Source of the DNA: Nitrosomonadales bacterium
Lineage (GTDB): Bacteria > Pseudomonadota > Gammaproteobacteria > Burkholderiales > Gallionellaceae
DNA length: 32,967 nt
Direction of reading: 5' to 3'
Assembly: GCA_947475825.1 (NCBI GenBank)
Contig: CANJMS010000018.1
Coordinates: forward strand, 1-32,967
Below the pieces are notes generated by a model. It had not been told where the DNA came from, ran no database searches, and was given only the letters and a program-made list of their open reading frames with translations. Within the stretch, counting starts at the first letter, position 1; every line of letters begins with the position of its first letter. The position numbers were made by a program, and so were the translations under genes. Positions 9,481 through 18,486 of this stretch are shown piece after piece.

Positions 9481-11790
9481 ATGCAATCTGATAAAGAAAA
9501 GAAATCCTTACCCGCTGAGACAGATAGTGTGGTCGAGGGCGCTAATAACCTGAGCAAAATCGACGCTGCGGAGCTTAAGCAAAGGTATAAACAGTTGCGC
9601 GCCAAGGCGGATGAATTATTATATTTAGAAATATTGCATCCCCCATCGCCGCTAACGCAGTCACAGCTACAGCACGAGTTGCGCGTCCACCAGATCGAAC
9701 TGGAGATGCAGATCGAGCAATTGCGGCAGATGCAATTGGCACTGGAAGTGTCGCGCGATCGTTATGTCGACCTGTTTGAGCTTTCTCCGGTGGGTTATCT
9801 CACCCTTACCCACGAGGGAATGATCTCCGAGGTCAATCTGAAAACCACGGCCATGCTGAGAGTTGCGCGAGACAAACTGATCCGTCGTCTTTTTTCGCAG
9901 TTTGTTGCGGATCAGGACAAAGACAACTGGCATCGGGCGTTGATGAGCATGAATAAGGCTGGCGGTAGCGATGCGTGCAATATGGATATGTGCCTGAAAC
10001 GCAAAGATGGATCGCTGTTTTTTGCTCAGATCAACGCCCTGCGAATGACTGCGCTGGAGGCGAACGATGGGTTGCAGATCGCGATAATCGACATCACCGA
10101 GCGCAAGACTGCCGAGGGTGATCTCCGAATTGCTGCCATTGCGTTTGAATCACAGGAGGGCATGTTAATCACTGATGTCGATGGAACAATCCTGCGCGTC
10201 AACCAAGCCTTCACTAACATCACCGGTTATACCGCAGCAGAAGCCGTCGGACAGAACCCGCGTATGCTCAGTTCAGGCCGGCAGGATGCCGCCTTCTATG
10301 CGGTCATGTGGGAAAGCATCCATAGCACAGGCGCATGGCAAGGTGAAATCTGGAACCGGCGCAAGAATGGCAACATCTACCCGGAACATCTCCTCATCAC
10401 CGCCGTGAAAGACTCCAACGGTGTCGTCACAAATTATGTTGCCGCCCTCACTGACATCACGGTGAGCAAAGCGGCCTCAGATGAAATCAAGCATCTGGCG
10501 TTCTTTGACCCACTTACTAGTCTGCCCAACCGACGGTTTTTGCTGGATCGTCTCAAGCAGGCATTGGCTTCCAGTTCGCGTACCGGTAACAAAGGCGCGC
10601 TGCTGTTCATTGATCTGGACGACTTCAAGACCCTTAACGACACCCTCGGCCATGACATCGGCGACCTGCTGCTGCAACAGGTTGCTCGCCGGCTTGAATC
10701 CTGTGTGCGTGATGGTGACTCGGTGGCCCGTCTGGGGGGGGATGAGTTTGTGGTGATGCTGGAAGACTTGAACGAAAAGTCCATCGAAGCGGCGACACAA
10801 ACGAAAGTCGTTGGCGAGAAGATTCTAGCCACGCTCAATCAACCCTATCAGCTCGGCAAACACGAATGCCGCAGCACCCCCAGCATCGGTGCCGCCCTAT
10901 TCGCCGGTCAGCAGACAATAGATGAGTTGTTGAAGCAGGCTGACATCGCCATGTATCAGGCCAAGGCCACTGGCCGCAATACCCTGCGCTTCTTCGACGT
11001 GCAAATGCAGGCGAACATCACGGCCCGTGCCTCAATGGAAACAGACTTGCGCCTTGCCTTGGAGAGGAACCAATTCAGGCTCTATTTCCAGTTGCAGGCC
11101 AATCACAACCGCCAGATCGTCGGTGCCGAAGTGCTGATTCGCTGGCAACACCCGGAGCGCGGCTTGGTGCTACCTTTGGATTTCATTCCGCTGGCAGAAG
11201 AAACCGGCATGATCTTACCCATTGGGCTATGGGTGCTGGAAACCGCTTGTGCCCAGCTAAAATCATGGGAAGGCAATTCATTTACCCAGCATTTGCAGCT
11301 TGCCGTTAACGTCAGCGCCATACAGTTCCATCAAGCTGATTTTGTGGAACAGGTATGTCAGGTGATACGCCAGACTGCTATCAAGCCAGACAGGCTCAAG
11401 CTGGAGCTGACTGAAAGCCTTGTGCTGGATGACATCAACGACACCATCAGCAAGATAAACGCACTCAGTGAAGTGGGCGTACATTTCTCCATGGATGACT
11501 TTGGCACCGGCTATTCATCGTTATCCAACCTGAAGAAACTGCCCATCCACCAACTCAAGATTGACCAAAGTTTCGTGCGTGATATAGCAACTGATTCGGA
11601 TGATGCCGCTATTGTGCAGACCATTATTGCCATGGCTATCAATCTGGGTTTGGAAGTTATTGCTGAAGGCGTGGAAACGGAAGAACAAGTCACCTTTCTG
11701 CAACAGCATGGCTGCCTTGCCTATCAGGGCTATCTGTTCAGCAAGCCCGTACCGCTGGAAGAATTTGAGGCATTACTGAAGAAAGTTTGA
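9481..11790 (+). CDS. PAS-GGDEF-EAL bifunctional signalling protein
   Basis: 769 aa. PAS domains, GGDEF with RxxD (RDGDSVARLGGDEF), EAL variant EVL (GAEVLIRWQHPERG), DDFGTGYSS, LKIDQSFVRD. No TM segment evident. Confidence 0.93.
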   Translation: MQSDKEKKSLPAETDSVVEGANNLSKIDAAELKQRYKQLRAKADELLYLEILHPPSPLTQSQLQHELRVHQIELEMQIEQLRQMQLALEVSRDRYVDLFELSPVGYLTLTHEGMISEVNLKTTAMLRVARDKLIRRLFSQFVADQDKDNWHRALMSMNKAGGSDACNMDMCLKRKDGSLFFAQINALRMTALEANDGLQIAIIDITERKTAEGDLRIAAIAFESQEGMLITDVDGTILRVNQAFTNITGYTAAEAVGQNPRMLSSGRQDAAFYAVMWESIHSTGAWQGEIWNRRKNGNIYPEHLLITAVKDSNGVVTNYVAALTDITVSKAASDEIKHLAFFDPLTSLPNRRFLLDRLKQALASSSRTGNKGALLFIDLDDFKTLNDTLGHDIGDLLLQQVARRLESCVRDGDSVARLGGDEFVVMLEDLNEKSIEAATQTKVVGEKILATLNQPYQLGKHECRSTPSIGAALFAGQQTIDELLKQADIAMYQAKATGRNTLRFFDVQMQANITARASMETDLRLALERNQFRLYFQLQANHNRQIVGAEVLIRWQHPERGLVLPLDFIPLAEETGMILPIGLWVLETACAQLKSWEGNSFTQHLQLAVNVSAIQFHQADFVEQVCQVIRQTAIKPDRLKLELTESLVLDDINDTISKINALSEVGVHFSMDDFGTGYSSLSNLKKLPIHQLKIDQSFVRDIATDSDDAAIVQTIIAMAINLGLEVIAEGVETEEQVTFLQQHGCLAYQGYLFSKPVPLEEFEALLKKV

Positions 11791-11886
11791 TCAGCTGCTA
11801 TGTGGCGGTCACCAGCCATTGGATTATCGCAAGTGCCAATGCCCGCAAAGTGTCGTTAACGGCCATTCAAGATTTAAAAATTAAAA

Positions 11887-12028
11887 CCACAACAGCTATG
11901 CTCTTGTGAAGATTTTGATACAGACTGGCTATGCCAGACTGTAAATGTTGAATTGGCACAACAGCGATGTTCTTGTGAAATGCGTTGTCACAGACTTGCG
12001 ATGCAAGACTGTGGAGCAGGTCAATTGG
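11887..12028. repeat. Tandem duplication (~70-bp units) of a double-hairpin element
   Basis: Unit A hairpins at 11889-11907 (ACAACAGC-TAT-GCTCTTGT) and 11921-11941 (CAGACTGGC-TAT-GCCAGACTG). Unit B hairpins at 11958-11976 (ACAACAGC-GAT-GTTCTTGT) and 11991-12011 (CAGACTTGC-GAT-GCAAGACTG). Confidence 0.85.
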
Positions 12029-12033
12029 AACGA

Positions 12034-12542
12034 ATGACTGTAGCTAAAACTTACGAATGGCTGATGATTGATGCCAGCCACATCAAAGTACATCCTCACG
12101 CGGCAGGTGCAAAGGGAGGCAACCAAGATATGGCGCGTACAAAAGGGGGCTTAATACCAAGCTGCACTTGGCCGTGGATGCGCATGGTATGCCAATCCGA
12201 GTACTTGTCACGGCAGGTACCGTTGCAGATTGCACGCAGGCTGGCAAGCTCATTGAAGGTTTGACTGCGGAGAATTTGCTGGCAGACAAGGGTTACGACA
12301 GCGACGTGATTGTTGAACAAGCAAACCAACAAGGCATGAAGACGCAAATTCCCCCTAGAAAAAACAGGAAAGATCAACGCGACTATGACAAAGAACTCTA
12401 CAAATTACGGCACTTGGTGGAAAATGTCTTTTTGCATCTCAAGCGATGGCGCGGGATTGCCACACGCTATGCAAAATGCACCGCTTCATTCCTTGCGGCT
12501 GTACATATTCGCTGCATCGCACTATGGGTGACTGTCTTGTGA
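12034..12542 (+). pseudogene. 5'-truncated, frame-disrupted IS5 family (IS427-like) transposase remnant
   Basis: YEWLMIDASHIKVHPHAAGAKGGNQDMARTKGGL, then a -1 shift near 12153, then NTKLHLAVDAHGMPIRVLVTAGTVADCTQA...PPRKNRKDQRDYDKELYKLRHLVENVFLHLKRWRGIATRYAK. The N-terminal portion of the transposase is absent. Confidence 0.88.
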
Positions 12543-12841
12543 CGACACCATCTAGCAAGGATCGACCCATTTTTTTACCCGTATGATTCTACCCCAGCGC
12601 AACAAAACTTACACGATAGCAATTGTCTCCGATTCGTTAACGCTTACAAACCGCTCGAAATTGATTTGCCTTGCCCCTACAAGTATCTATAAAAATATTC
12701 GGCTCATTCATAAACACGAAATGCAGGTTAGAATGGCGTATTACCAGCTTAATATAACAATAGTTATAACAACGGACAGGGAAAACGGTTAAATACTTTA
12801 CCTCAACCGCTTTACCACCCTGTGCTATGTGCACAACATAC

Positions 12842-12860
12842 AGCCCATCTTTTGTGGGCT
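12842..12860. terminator. Candidate intrinsic terminator
   Basis: AGCCCA-TCTTTTG-TGGGCT hairpin with CCCTTTTTCTG starting about 8 nt downstream on the plus strand. Confidence 0.35.
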
Positions 12861-13061
12861 AATCGTACCCTTTTTCTGTTTTCTTAGTTCCTCCAAAAAT
12901 CTTGTCATGCATAAATAGCATTCTTCGGGCAAACTTATCATCTAGCAGAGCAACCCTGAGTACCTGCAAGTTTGATGATATACCGATCACCGGGCTCCAG
13001 ATTATAAGAATCCAAATCATCGGGGTACGGCAGGTCACATTCTGAACTTGGAAGGAGTTTC

Positions 13062-13901
13062 ATGCAGCCCACCCAACAATCTACGAACACCAGAAAAAAT
13101 TTGAATGCCATAAAAAATATAAATAACAGAAAAACTTTAATTTTCGCTCATCGAGGTGCAAATAATGAAGCCGCAGAAAATACGCGCGCTGCTTTTGAAC
13201 GCGCTCTGCAATACCCGATAGACGGTATCGAAACAGATATTCAGCTCAGCAAGGATGAAGTGACCGTGTTGTGGCATGATCGTTTTCTGGACAAGCTCGG
13301 CTATCCTACCAAGCATATTGACGACTTCGATTATGCACAATTGCATGAGATGAATGCGGCTGCACATTTTTTTACCACGCATCAAATAGATTCCGGCCAA
13401 CCTGAAAGTATCATGACTTTGGCAGAATTTTTAGCGACATATCGCAAGCGCACGCGCTTGTTGTTGGAGATTAAAAATCGTAATTGGGAAGCTGCTGCGC
13501 GCCATCATTTGAAAATTCAGCAAACGCTCGCCAGCGTTGGAGAAATTCGTAATGAGGAAATTTTCATGTCCTCATTTAATCTGGACAGCCTGATCTACGC
13601 ACATCAAATCCGACCTAAATTTCCGCTAATCTATAATCTAGAAGAGTACCAAACTATTGCAGATATGCGTGCGGTGTTGGCTGACCAACCATTTCTGCAC
13701 GGGTTATGTTTGCCGATCGCTAATCTGGGTGGTGACGTTGTACAACTGCTGCGCGAGCAAGGAAAAAGCATCACGGCATATACCTGCAATAGCGATGAGG
13801 AAATTAACCAAGCCCTGAGATGGGAGGTGGATATTTTAATTAGTGACCTGCCTGAAAAAAGTCTGAAGATGAGAGATGCCAAAAAGCATAATGAAGCGTG
13901 A
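13062..13901 (+). CDS. Glycerophosphodiester phosphodiesterase family protein
   Basis: IFAHRGANNEAAENTRAAFERAL...GIETDIQLSKDEVTVLWHD; SD GGAAGGAG upstream of ATG. Confidence 0.92.
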   Translation: MQPTQQSTNTRKNLNAIKNINNRKTLIFAHRGANNEAAENTRAAFERALQYPIDGIETDIQLSKDEVTVLWHDRFLDKLGYPTKHIDDFDYAQLHEMNAAAHFFTTHQIDSGQPESIMTLAEFLATYRKRTRLLLEIKNRNWEAAARHHLKIQQTLASVGEIRNEEIFMSSFNLDSLIYAHQIRPKFPLIYNLEEYQTIADMRAVLADQPFLHGLCLPIANLGGDVVQLLREQGKSITAYTCNSDEEINQALRWEVDILISDLPEKSLKMRDAKKHNEA

Positions 13902-15504
13902 TTTTCATTCGTTAGCCAACCAGAAATTTGACCTGCTCGTTTGTGGCGGGGGCATTTACGGAGCGTGGGTTGCATATGATGCTGCGCTGCGCGGCTTGCG
14001 TGTGGCCATTGTTGAGCAAAGCGATTGGGCAAGCGCCACCTCTTCTGCTTCTAGCAAATTGATTCATGGTGGGCTGCGTTATCTGGAATCGTTCGATTTT
14101 AAATTAGTCAAGAAAGCACTGGCCGAGCGCGATATGTTGCTAGCCGTCGCACCGCACCGCGTGTGGCCATTGCATTTTGGTGTGCCGGTGTATGCGAATG
14201 GCCGCATTGGATCGCTGCAATTAAAAGTAGGTTTAATGATTTATGATTTTCTCGCGACCCGACTGAATCAAGATTTAAAACATCACCACCTCAAGCGAGA
14301 GAATTTTTTCACGCGCTTTCCCTTCCTAAAACATTCCAATTTGAGCAGTGGATTTATCTACGCCGATGCACAGACCGATGATGCGCGATTGGTACTGGAG
14401 TTAATTGATGGTGCAATACAAGCGGGTGCAGTGTGTGTGAATTATTGCAAATTAACCAAGCTGATTGAGGCAGACAGTAGGGCAATCGGCGCGACCGTTC
14501 AGGATCAACTCAGCACACAAACTGTGAACATTCATGCGCGCCAGATAGTTTATGCAACGGGTCAATGGCAGGCGGGAAGGTGCGGCAGCCGCCTGACCAA
14601 GGGCGTGCACTTGGTGCTGCCTGCGATGGGGGTGAGCGATGCACTGCTGCTCACTACTCAATCGGATGGGCGCGTATTTTTTATCATTCCCTGGTATGGC
14701 ATGACGCTGGTTGGCACAACCGATAGCGATTATCGCGGCGACATCGAACAAGTAAAAGTGGAAGAGGCTGATGTTAATTACCTGCTGGCTGCGGTCAATG
14801 ATTTTCTGAAAACCACTTGGACACAAGCGGATATTGTTAATAGCTATGCCGGGTTGCGCGTGCTGAAGGGTAATGAAAAAGCGCAAGGAAAACAAGATTC
14901 TCCTTCATCCGTCAGCCGTGATTGGGAACTAAAAACGGCAGCCAATGGTGTGCATTATTCAGTTGGGGGGAAAATCACCTCAGCACGAGAAGATGCGGCC
15001 AGTATCGTGAACAACATCTGCGCCCAACTCGGTAAAATAAAAGTATGTGCCACGATAGGAAAACGTTTTCCTTGGGCACCTGCCGGACACTCCGCACAGA
15101 ATGGGTCGATGCAAGATGAAGCAGCACGAGACCATGAGTGGATACGCATGAGCAGCCTGCAAGCAGTGCGCTTGGGAGTCGATCAGGAAAGCAGCTTGTG
15201 GTTGGTGCGTCGTCACGGCCAGCGTGTAACCGAGATATTTGAGATGTTGAAAAATGACCCGCAGTTGGCACGGCGCATTGTATCGAGTGTGCCGTTGATC
15301 GTTGCCGATTTATTATTTTGTGCGGGTCACGAAATGGTATTGCACTTACCAGACCTGCTGCGGCGGCGTTTACCACTACTCATATTGGCAAAATTAACTG
15401 CACAGGATATACAGGCCATCGCTCAGAGTGTCGCCCCTATCATGATGTGGGACGAGCAAACTATCAGCAATGAAGTATCCGCATGTCTGAATAGCATCAC
15501 ATGA
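13876..15504 (+). CDS. glpD: FAD-dependent glycerol-3-phosphate dehydrogenase (start may be 13891)
   Basis: FDLLVCGGGIYGAWVAYDAALRGLRVAIVEQSDWASATSSASSKLIHGGLRYLE; overlaps the GDPD 3' end. Confidence 0.92.
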   Translation: MPKSIMKRDFHSLANQKFDLLVCGGGIYGAWVAYDAALRGLRVAIVEQSDWASATSSASSKLIHGGLRYLESFDFKLVKKALAERDMLLAVAPHRVWPLHFGVPVYANGRIGSLQLKVGLMIYDFLATRLNQDLKHHHLKRENFFTRFPFLKHSNLSSGFIYADAQTDDARLVLELIDGAIQAGAVCVNYCKLTKLIEADSRAIGATVQDQLSTQTVNIHARQIVYATGQWQAGRCGSRLTKGVHLVLPAMGVSDALLLTTQSDGRVFFIIPWYGMTLVGTTDSDYRGDIEQVKVEEADVNYLLAAVNDFLKTTWTQADIVNSYAGLRVLKGNEKAQGKQDSPSSVSRDWELKTAANGVHYSVGGKITSAREDAASIVNNICAQLGKIKVCATIGKRFPWAPAGHSAQNGSMQDEAARDHEWIRMSSLQAVRLGVDQESSLWLVRRHGQRVTEIFEMLKNDPQLARRIVSSVPLIVADLLFCAGHEMVLHLPDLLRRRLPLLILAKLTAQDIQAIAQSVAPIMMWDEQTISNEVSACLNSIT

Positions 15505-16955
15505 ATGCCGCTCACAATACTTCAACGATTGCCTTAGACCTCGGCACCACCTCTATCAAAGCTGGAATGTTAGATCAGTGGGGAAAATTAAGTGGCATCA
15601 TTTCTCACCCAGCCGCGCCCATCACAGGTAAAAATGGACGCTACGAAAGCGATGCGCTGGAATATGTAAAAATTGTCGAACGCGTGCTGCGCGATTGCTT
15701 GACACAAACCAATTCTGCGAATGCTGTATTGGGCATGTGCAGCCAGCGCTCCTCATTTTTAATCTGGGAGAAAATCAGCGGTCAGCCCGTCACGCCACTT
15801 ATTTCATGGCAGGACAATCGTGGTGCACCCACATGTGAGGCATTGCAGGAATCCAATAATTTAATCCACGCCCTCACCGGATTGCGCTTAACGTCTTATT
15901 ATTTCGCAACCAAGGTGTCCACCATGCTGAATGCCCCACAAGGGGACAATGAAAATTTGCGTACACGGCTGAAGCGAGGCGAATTATTGCTGGGTACGCT
16001 GGATACATTTCTCATTTGGCATTGGACTCAAGGTCAGCATTACATCACCGATGCCTCTATGGCAGCGCGCACCTTGTTAATGGACATCCAGCATCAGCAA
16101 TGGTTACCTGAGCTATGTCGGTTGTTTGACATTCCACCGCATATCCTGCCGCAGATAAAACCATCTGTAGCACTCAATTTGCCACTGCATATCGCGGGCA
16201 TAAAAAATGACCTGACCCTGCAAGCCAACGTGGCCGATCAATCTGCCGCGCTCATCGCCACGCTGGACAAAGATAACGCAGAAGCACTGATCAATCTCGG
16301 TACGGGCGGATTTATCATACGATATTTGCACGGGACAGCAGCCCAAAATATTGCATCTGTAAAACCAAGTGGATATTTAACCACCCTGGTCTATCAGGAT
16401 GAAAACCAGCGTGCTTACACTGCTTGCGAAGGAACACTCAACTCCATTGCTGCAGCGCTCGCACCTTATCATGTCAACGAATGCGCGTTGGAAGAGGACG
16501 TTGCACTCAATGAAATTTTTTGTCTGGCAGAACCCAGCGGTATGGGTGCACCCTATTTTCGTGCAGATATAGGACTCACTTTTTCACAATCAACAGCGCA
16601 CCTGACAGACAAGCAAGTTGCCACCTTGCTGCTGGAGGCGATCATCTTTCGCGTCACACGCATCGTGGAAGATTTCCACCACCACGCACCTCTCAAACGT
16701 GTATATCTGTCGGGCGGTTTGTCCGAAATAAAATGTCTGCAACAGGGCATAGCACAATGCCTAGCGTGCGATGTTTACCGGCTAAATCAAAAAGAAGCCA
16801 GCTTGTATGGCGCAGCGTTACTCGCTAGCGGCTCGGCATTATTGAGTGATAAACATAGTGAAAAAATAACAGCACATTCGGATATGTATCACTTGCTTGA
16901 AAAATATCAACGTTGGAAAATTTGGTTGGATGATTTGTTGGAATCTCACCGATAG
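15501..16955 (+). CDS. FGGY family carbohydrate kinase, glycerol kinase-like
   Basis: TIALDLGTTSIKAGMLD...SWQDNRGAP...RGELLLGTLDTFLIWHWTQG...LSGGLSEIKCLQQGIA. ATGA overlap with glpD stop. Confidence 0.88.
   Translation: MNAAHNTSTIALDLGTTSIKAGMLDQWGKLSGIISHPAAPITGKNGRYESDALEYVKIVERVLRDCLTQTNSANAVLGMCSQRSSFLIWEKISGQPVTPLISWQDNRGAPTCEALQESNNLIHALTGLRLTSYYFATKVSTMLNAPQGDNENLRTRLKRGELLLGTLDTFLIWHWTQGQHYITDASMAARTLLMDIQHQQWLPELCRLFDIPPHILPQIKPSVALNLPLHIAGIKNDLTLQANVADQSAALIATLDKDNAEALINLGTGGFIIRYLHGTAAQNIASVKPSGYLTTLVYQDENQRAYTACEGTLNSIAAALAPYHVNECALEEDVALNEIFCLAEPSGMGAPYFRADIGLTFSQSTAHLTDKQVATLLLEAIIFRVTRIVEDFHHHAPLKRVYLSGGLSEIKCLQQGIAQCLACDVYRLNQKEASLYGAALLASGSALLSDKHSEKITAHSDMYHLLEKYQRWKIWLDDLLESHR
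15934..15950 (+). repeat. Short palindromic repeat, copy 1 (inside FGGY kinase)
   Basis: CCCCACAAGGGGACAAT, translated as PQGDN. Confidence 0.8.
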
Positions 16956-17033
16956 AATTTTTACATCAAGCATCATTAAATCAGCGTTATGATAAACACA
17001 ATAAATTAATCAAGAATTCTGGAGATCTAAAGT

Positions 17034-17900
17034 ATGAAAAAAATAAAAAAACTGTTACGTGCGCCACGTCGTGGGCAATGGGTGGGAGATGGCTTTCCGG
17101 TGCGTGCAGTATTTGCTGACATGGCATTCACGCAGGAGATCAGCCCTTTCCTGATGTTTGATTATGGTGGCCCGCACGACTTCACACCGACTGAAACACG
17201 GCGTGGTGTGGGGCCACATCCGCATCGTGGATTCGAAACAGTCACTATCGCTTTTCAGGGCGAAATTGAACATGCGGATTCGGTTGGTAATAAAGACGTG
17301 ATCGGCCCGGGTGATGTGCAATGGATGACGGCTGCATCCGGCATTATTCATGAAGAAATGCATTCCAAAAATTTTGCCCGACACGGTGGTGCTTTGGAAA
17401 TGGCGCAACTGTGGGTCAATCTTCCAGCCAAATCCAAAATGGATCCGCCGCATTATCAACCCATTGTGAGCGCGAAAATTTCAGTGCATCAGTTGGATGT
17501 CAACAGCGGCAGCGTGCGCGTGATTGCGGGCAATTTTTCAGGTACGCAAGGAACGGCCAGCACACACACCCCGGTTAATTTATGGGATATGCATATTCAC
17601 GCAGGCAAAACAGTTGATTTCACCGTGCCTGCCGGACATAACACTATGTTGTTTGTACGCACAGGCAGGCTGGTGCTGAATGAAGAAACGCTGGGCGCGG
17701 CAGACTTGGTGATAATGGAACAGGCTGGACAGCAAATCCAACTGCGCGCGGTGGAAGCGTGTGATTTGCTGCTATTGGGCGGCGAACCGATCAACGAGCC
17801 CATCGCCGCACGCGGCCCTTTTGTGATGAATACCGATCAGGAAATCAGACAGGCGATGATGGATTATCAAAGCGGAAAAATGGGGCAAATGGCGGGTTGA
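17034..17900 (+). CDS. Pirin family protein
   Basis: SPFLMFDYGGPHDFTPTETRRGVGPHPHRGFETVTIAFQGEIEHADSVGNKDVIGPGDVQWMTAASGIIHEEM. Confidence 0.94.
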   Translation: MKKIKKLLRAPRRGQWVGDGFPVRAVFADMAFTQEISPFLMFDYGGPHDFTPTETRRGVGPHPHRGFETVTIAFQGEIEHADSVGNKDVIGPGDVQWMTAASGIIHEEMHSKNFARHGGALEMAQLWVNLPAKSKMDPPHYQPIVSAKISVHQLDVNSGSVRVIAGNFSGTQGTASTHTPVNLWDMHIHAGKTVDFTVPAGHNTMLFVRTGRLVLNEETLGAADLVIMEQAGQQIQLRAVEACDLLLLGGEPINEPIAARGPFVMNTDQEIRQAMMDYQSGKMGQMAG

Positions 17901-17979
17901 GTCAACCCAGCCACTGATGTTCGCAGTTGATAAGGGCTTTAACTTGGAAAATGGACAGATGAGGCGGAGCAATTTGGCA

Positions 17980-18294
17980 TCACTCTTCCGACTGCAAAAC
18001 TTTTTTTGGTATGTCGCTGATGGGCACGGGTATAGCAGATGACTCACTCGTTTGACTGGGGAGCTTTGCATTTTCTGCAGATATAATTCTGGCAACTTTT
18101 TCAGGAGAAAAGGGTGTGCCTTTCTTGCCTGCTGAAACTTCACCTGAGCATTTTGCAATGAGCTGAATAGTTGACAAGTCCAAACAATATCTAAGGTCAA
18201 TGGATCGATTGTCCATTGCAGGTTTGGTTTCAGCACCCACCATAGTGCTTGCAGTAAGAAATGAAACAGCGAGCAGTGATGCAATTTTATTCAT
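17980..18294 (-). CDS. Small exported hypothetical protein
   Basis: 104 aa with signal peptide-like start MNKIASLLAVSFLTASTMVGAE; SD AGGAG 7 nt upstream. Two Cys in the mature part. Confidence 0.65.
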   Translation of the reverse strand: MNKIASLLAVSFLTASTMVGAETKPAMDNRSIDLRYCLDLSTIQLIAKCSGEVSAGKKGTPFSPEKVARIISAENAKLPSQTSESSAIPVPISDIPKKVLQSEE

Positions 18295-18486
18295 ATGCGT
18301 TCTCCTGAATTTTGTGTGGCATATCTGCGCTCACACCTACTCTTGCCATGAAGCGTTTGGTGTATCTGGGTGAATATGTTTCGCTTATTGCACACTGCCT
18401 AGCCATGCGCGATTAAGAAATGCTGACAGGAGTTGCTGTGGCTTCCCATCAATAGAGTCGCGCAATGATTTAATTTAAGAGGAATG

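Noticed and set aside
10026-11300. Nucleotide similarity between the PAS/GGDEF/EAL regions of the two large proteins
   Set aside because: Explained by ordinary paralogy of these domains (for example the WNRRK(S/N)G(E/N)IYPE segment).
11887-12028. CRISPR or c-di-GMP riboswitch interpretation of the tandem hairpins
   Set aside because: Only two units with no unique spacers of CRISPR type, and no GEMM riboswitch consensus was recognised.
12583-12834. 69-aa and 65-aa ORFs between the IS remnant and the GDPD operon
   Set aside because: AT-rich, no SD, no recognisable protein features.
17772-18284. 170-aa minus-strand ORF
   Set aside because: Overlaps both pirin and the better supported secreted-protein ORF at 17980-18294, which has a good SD and signal peptide.
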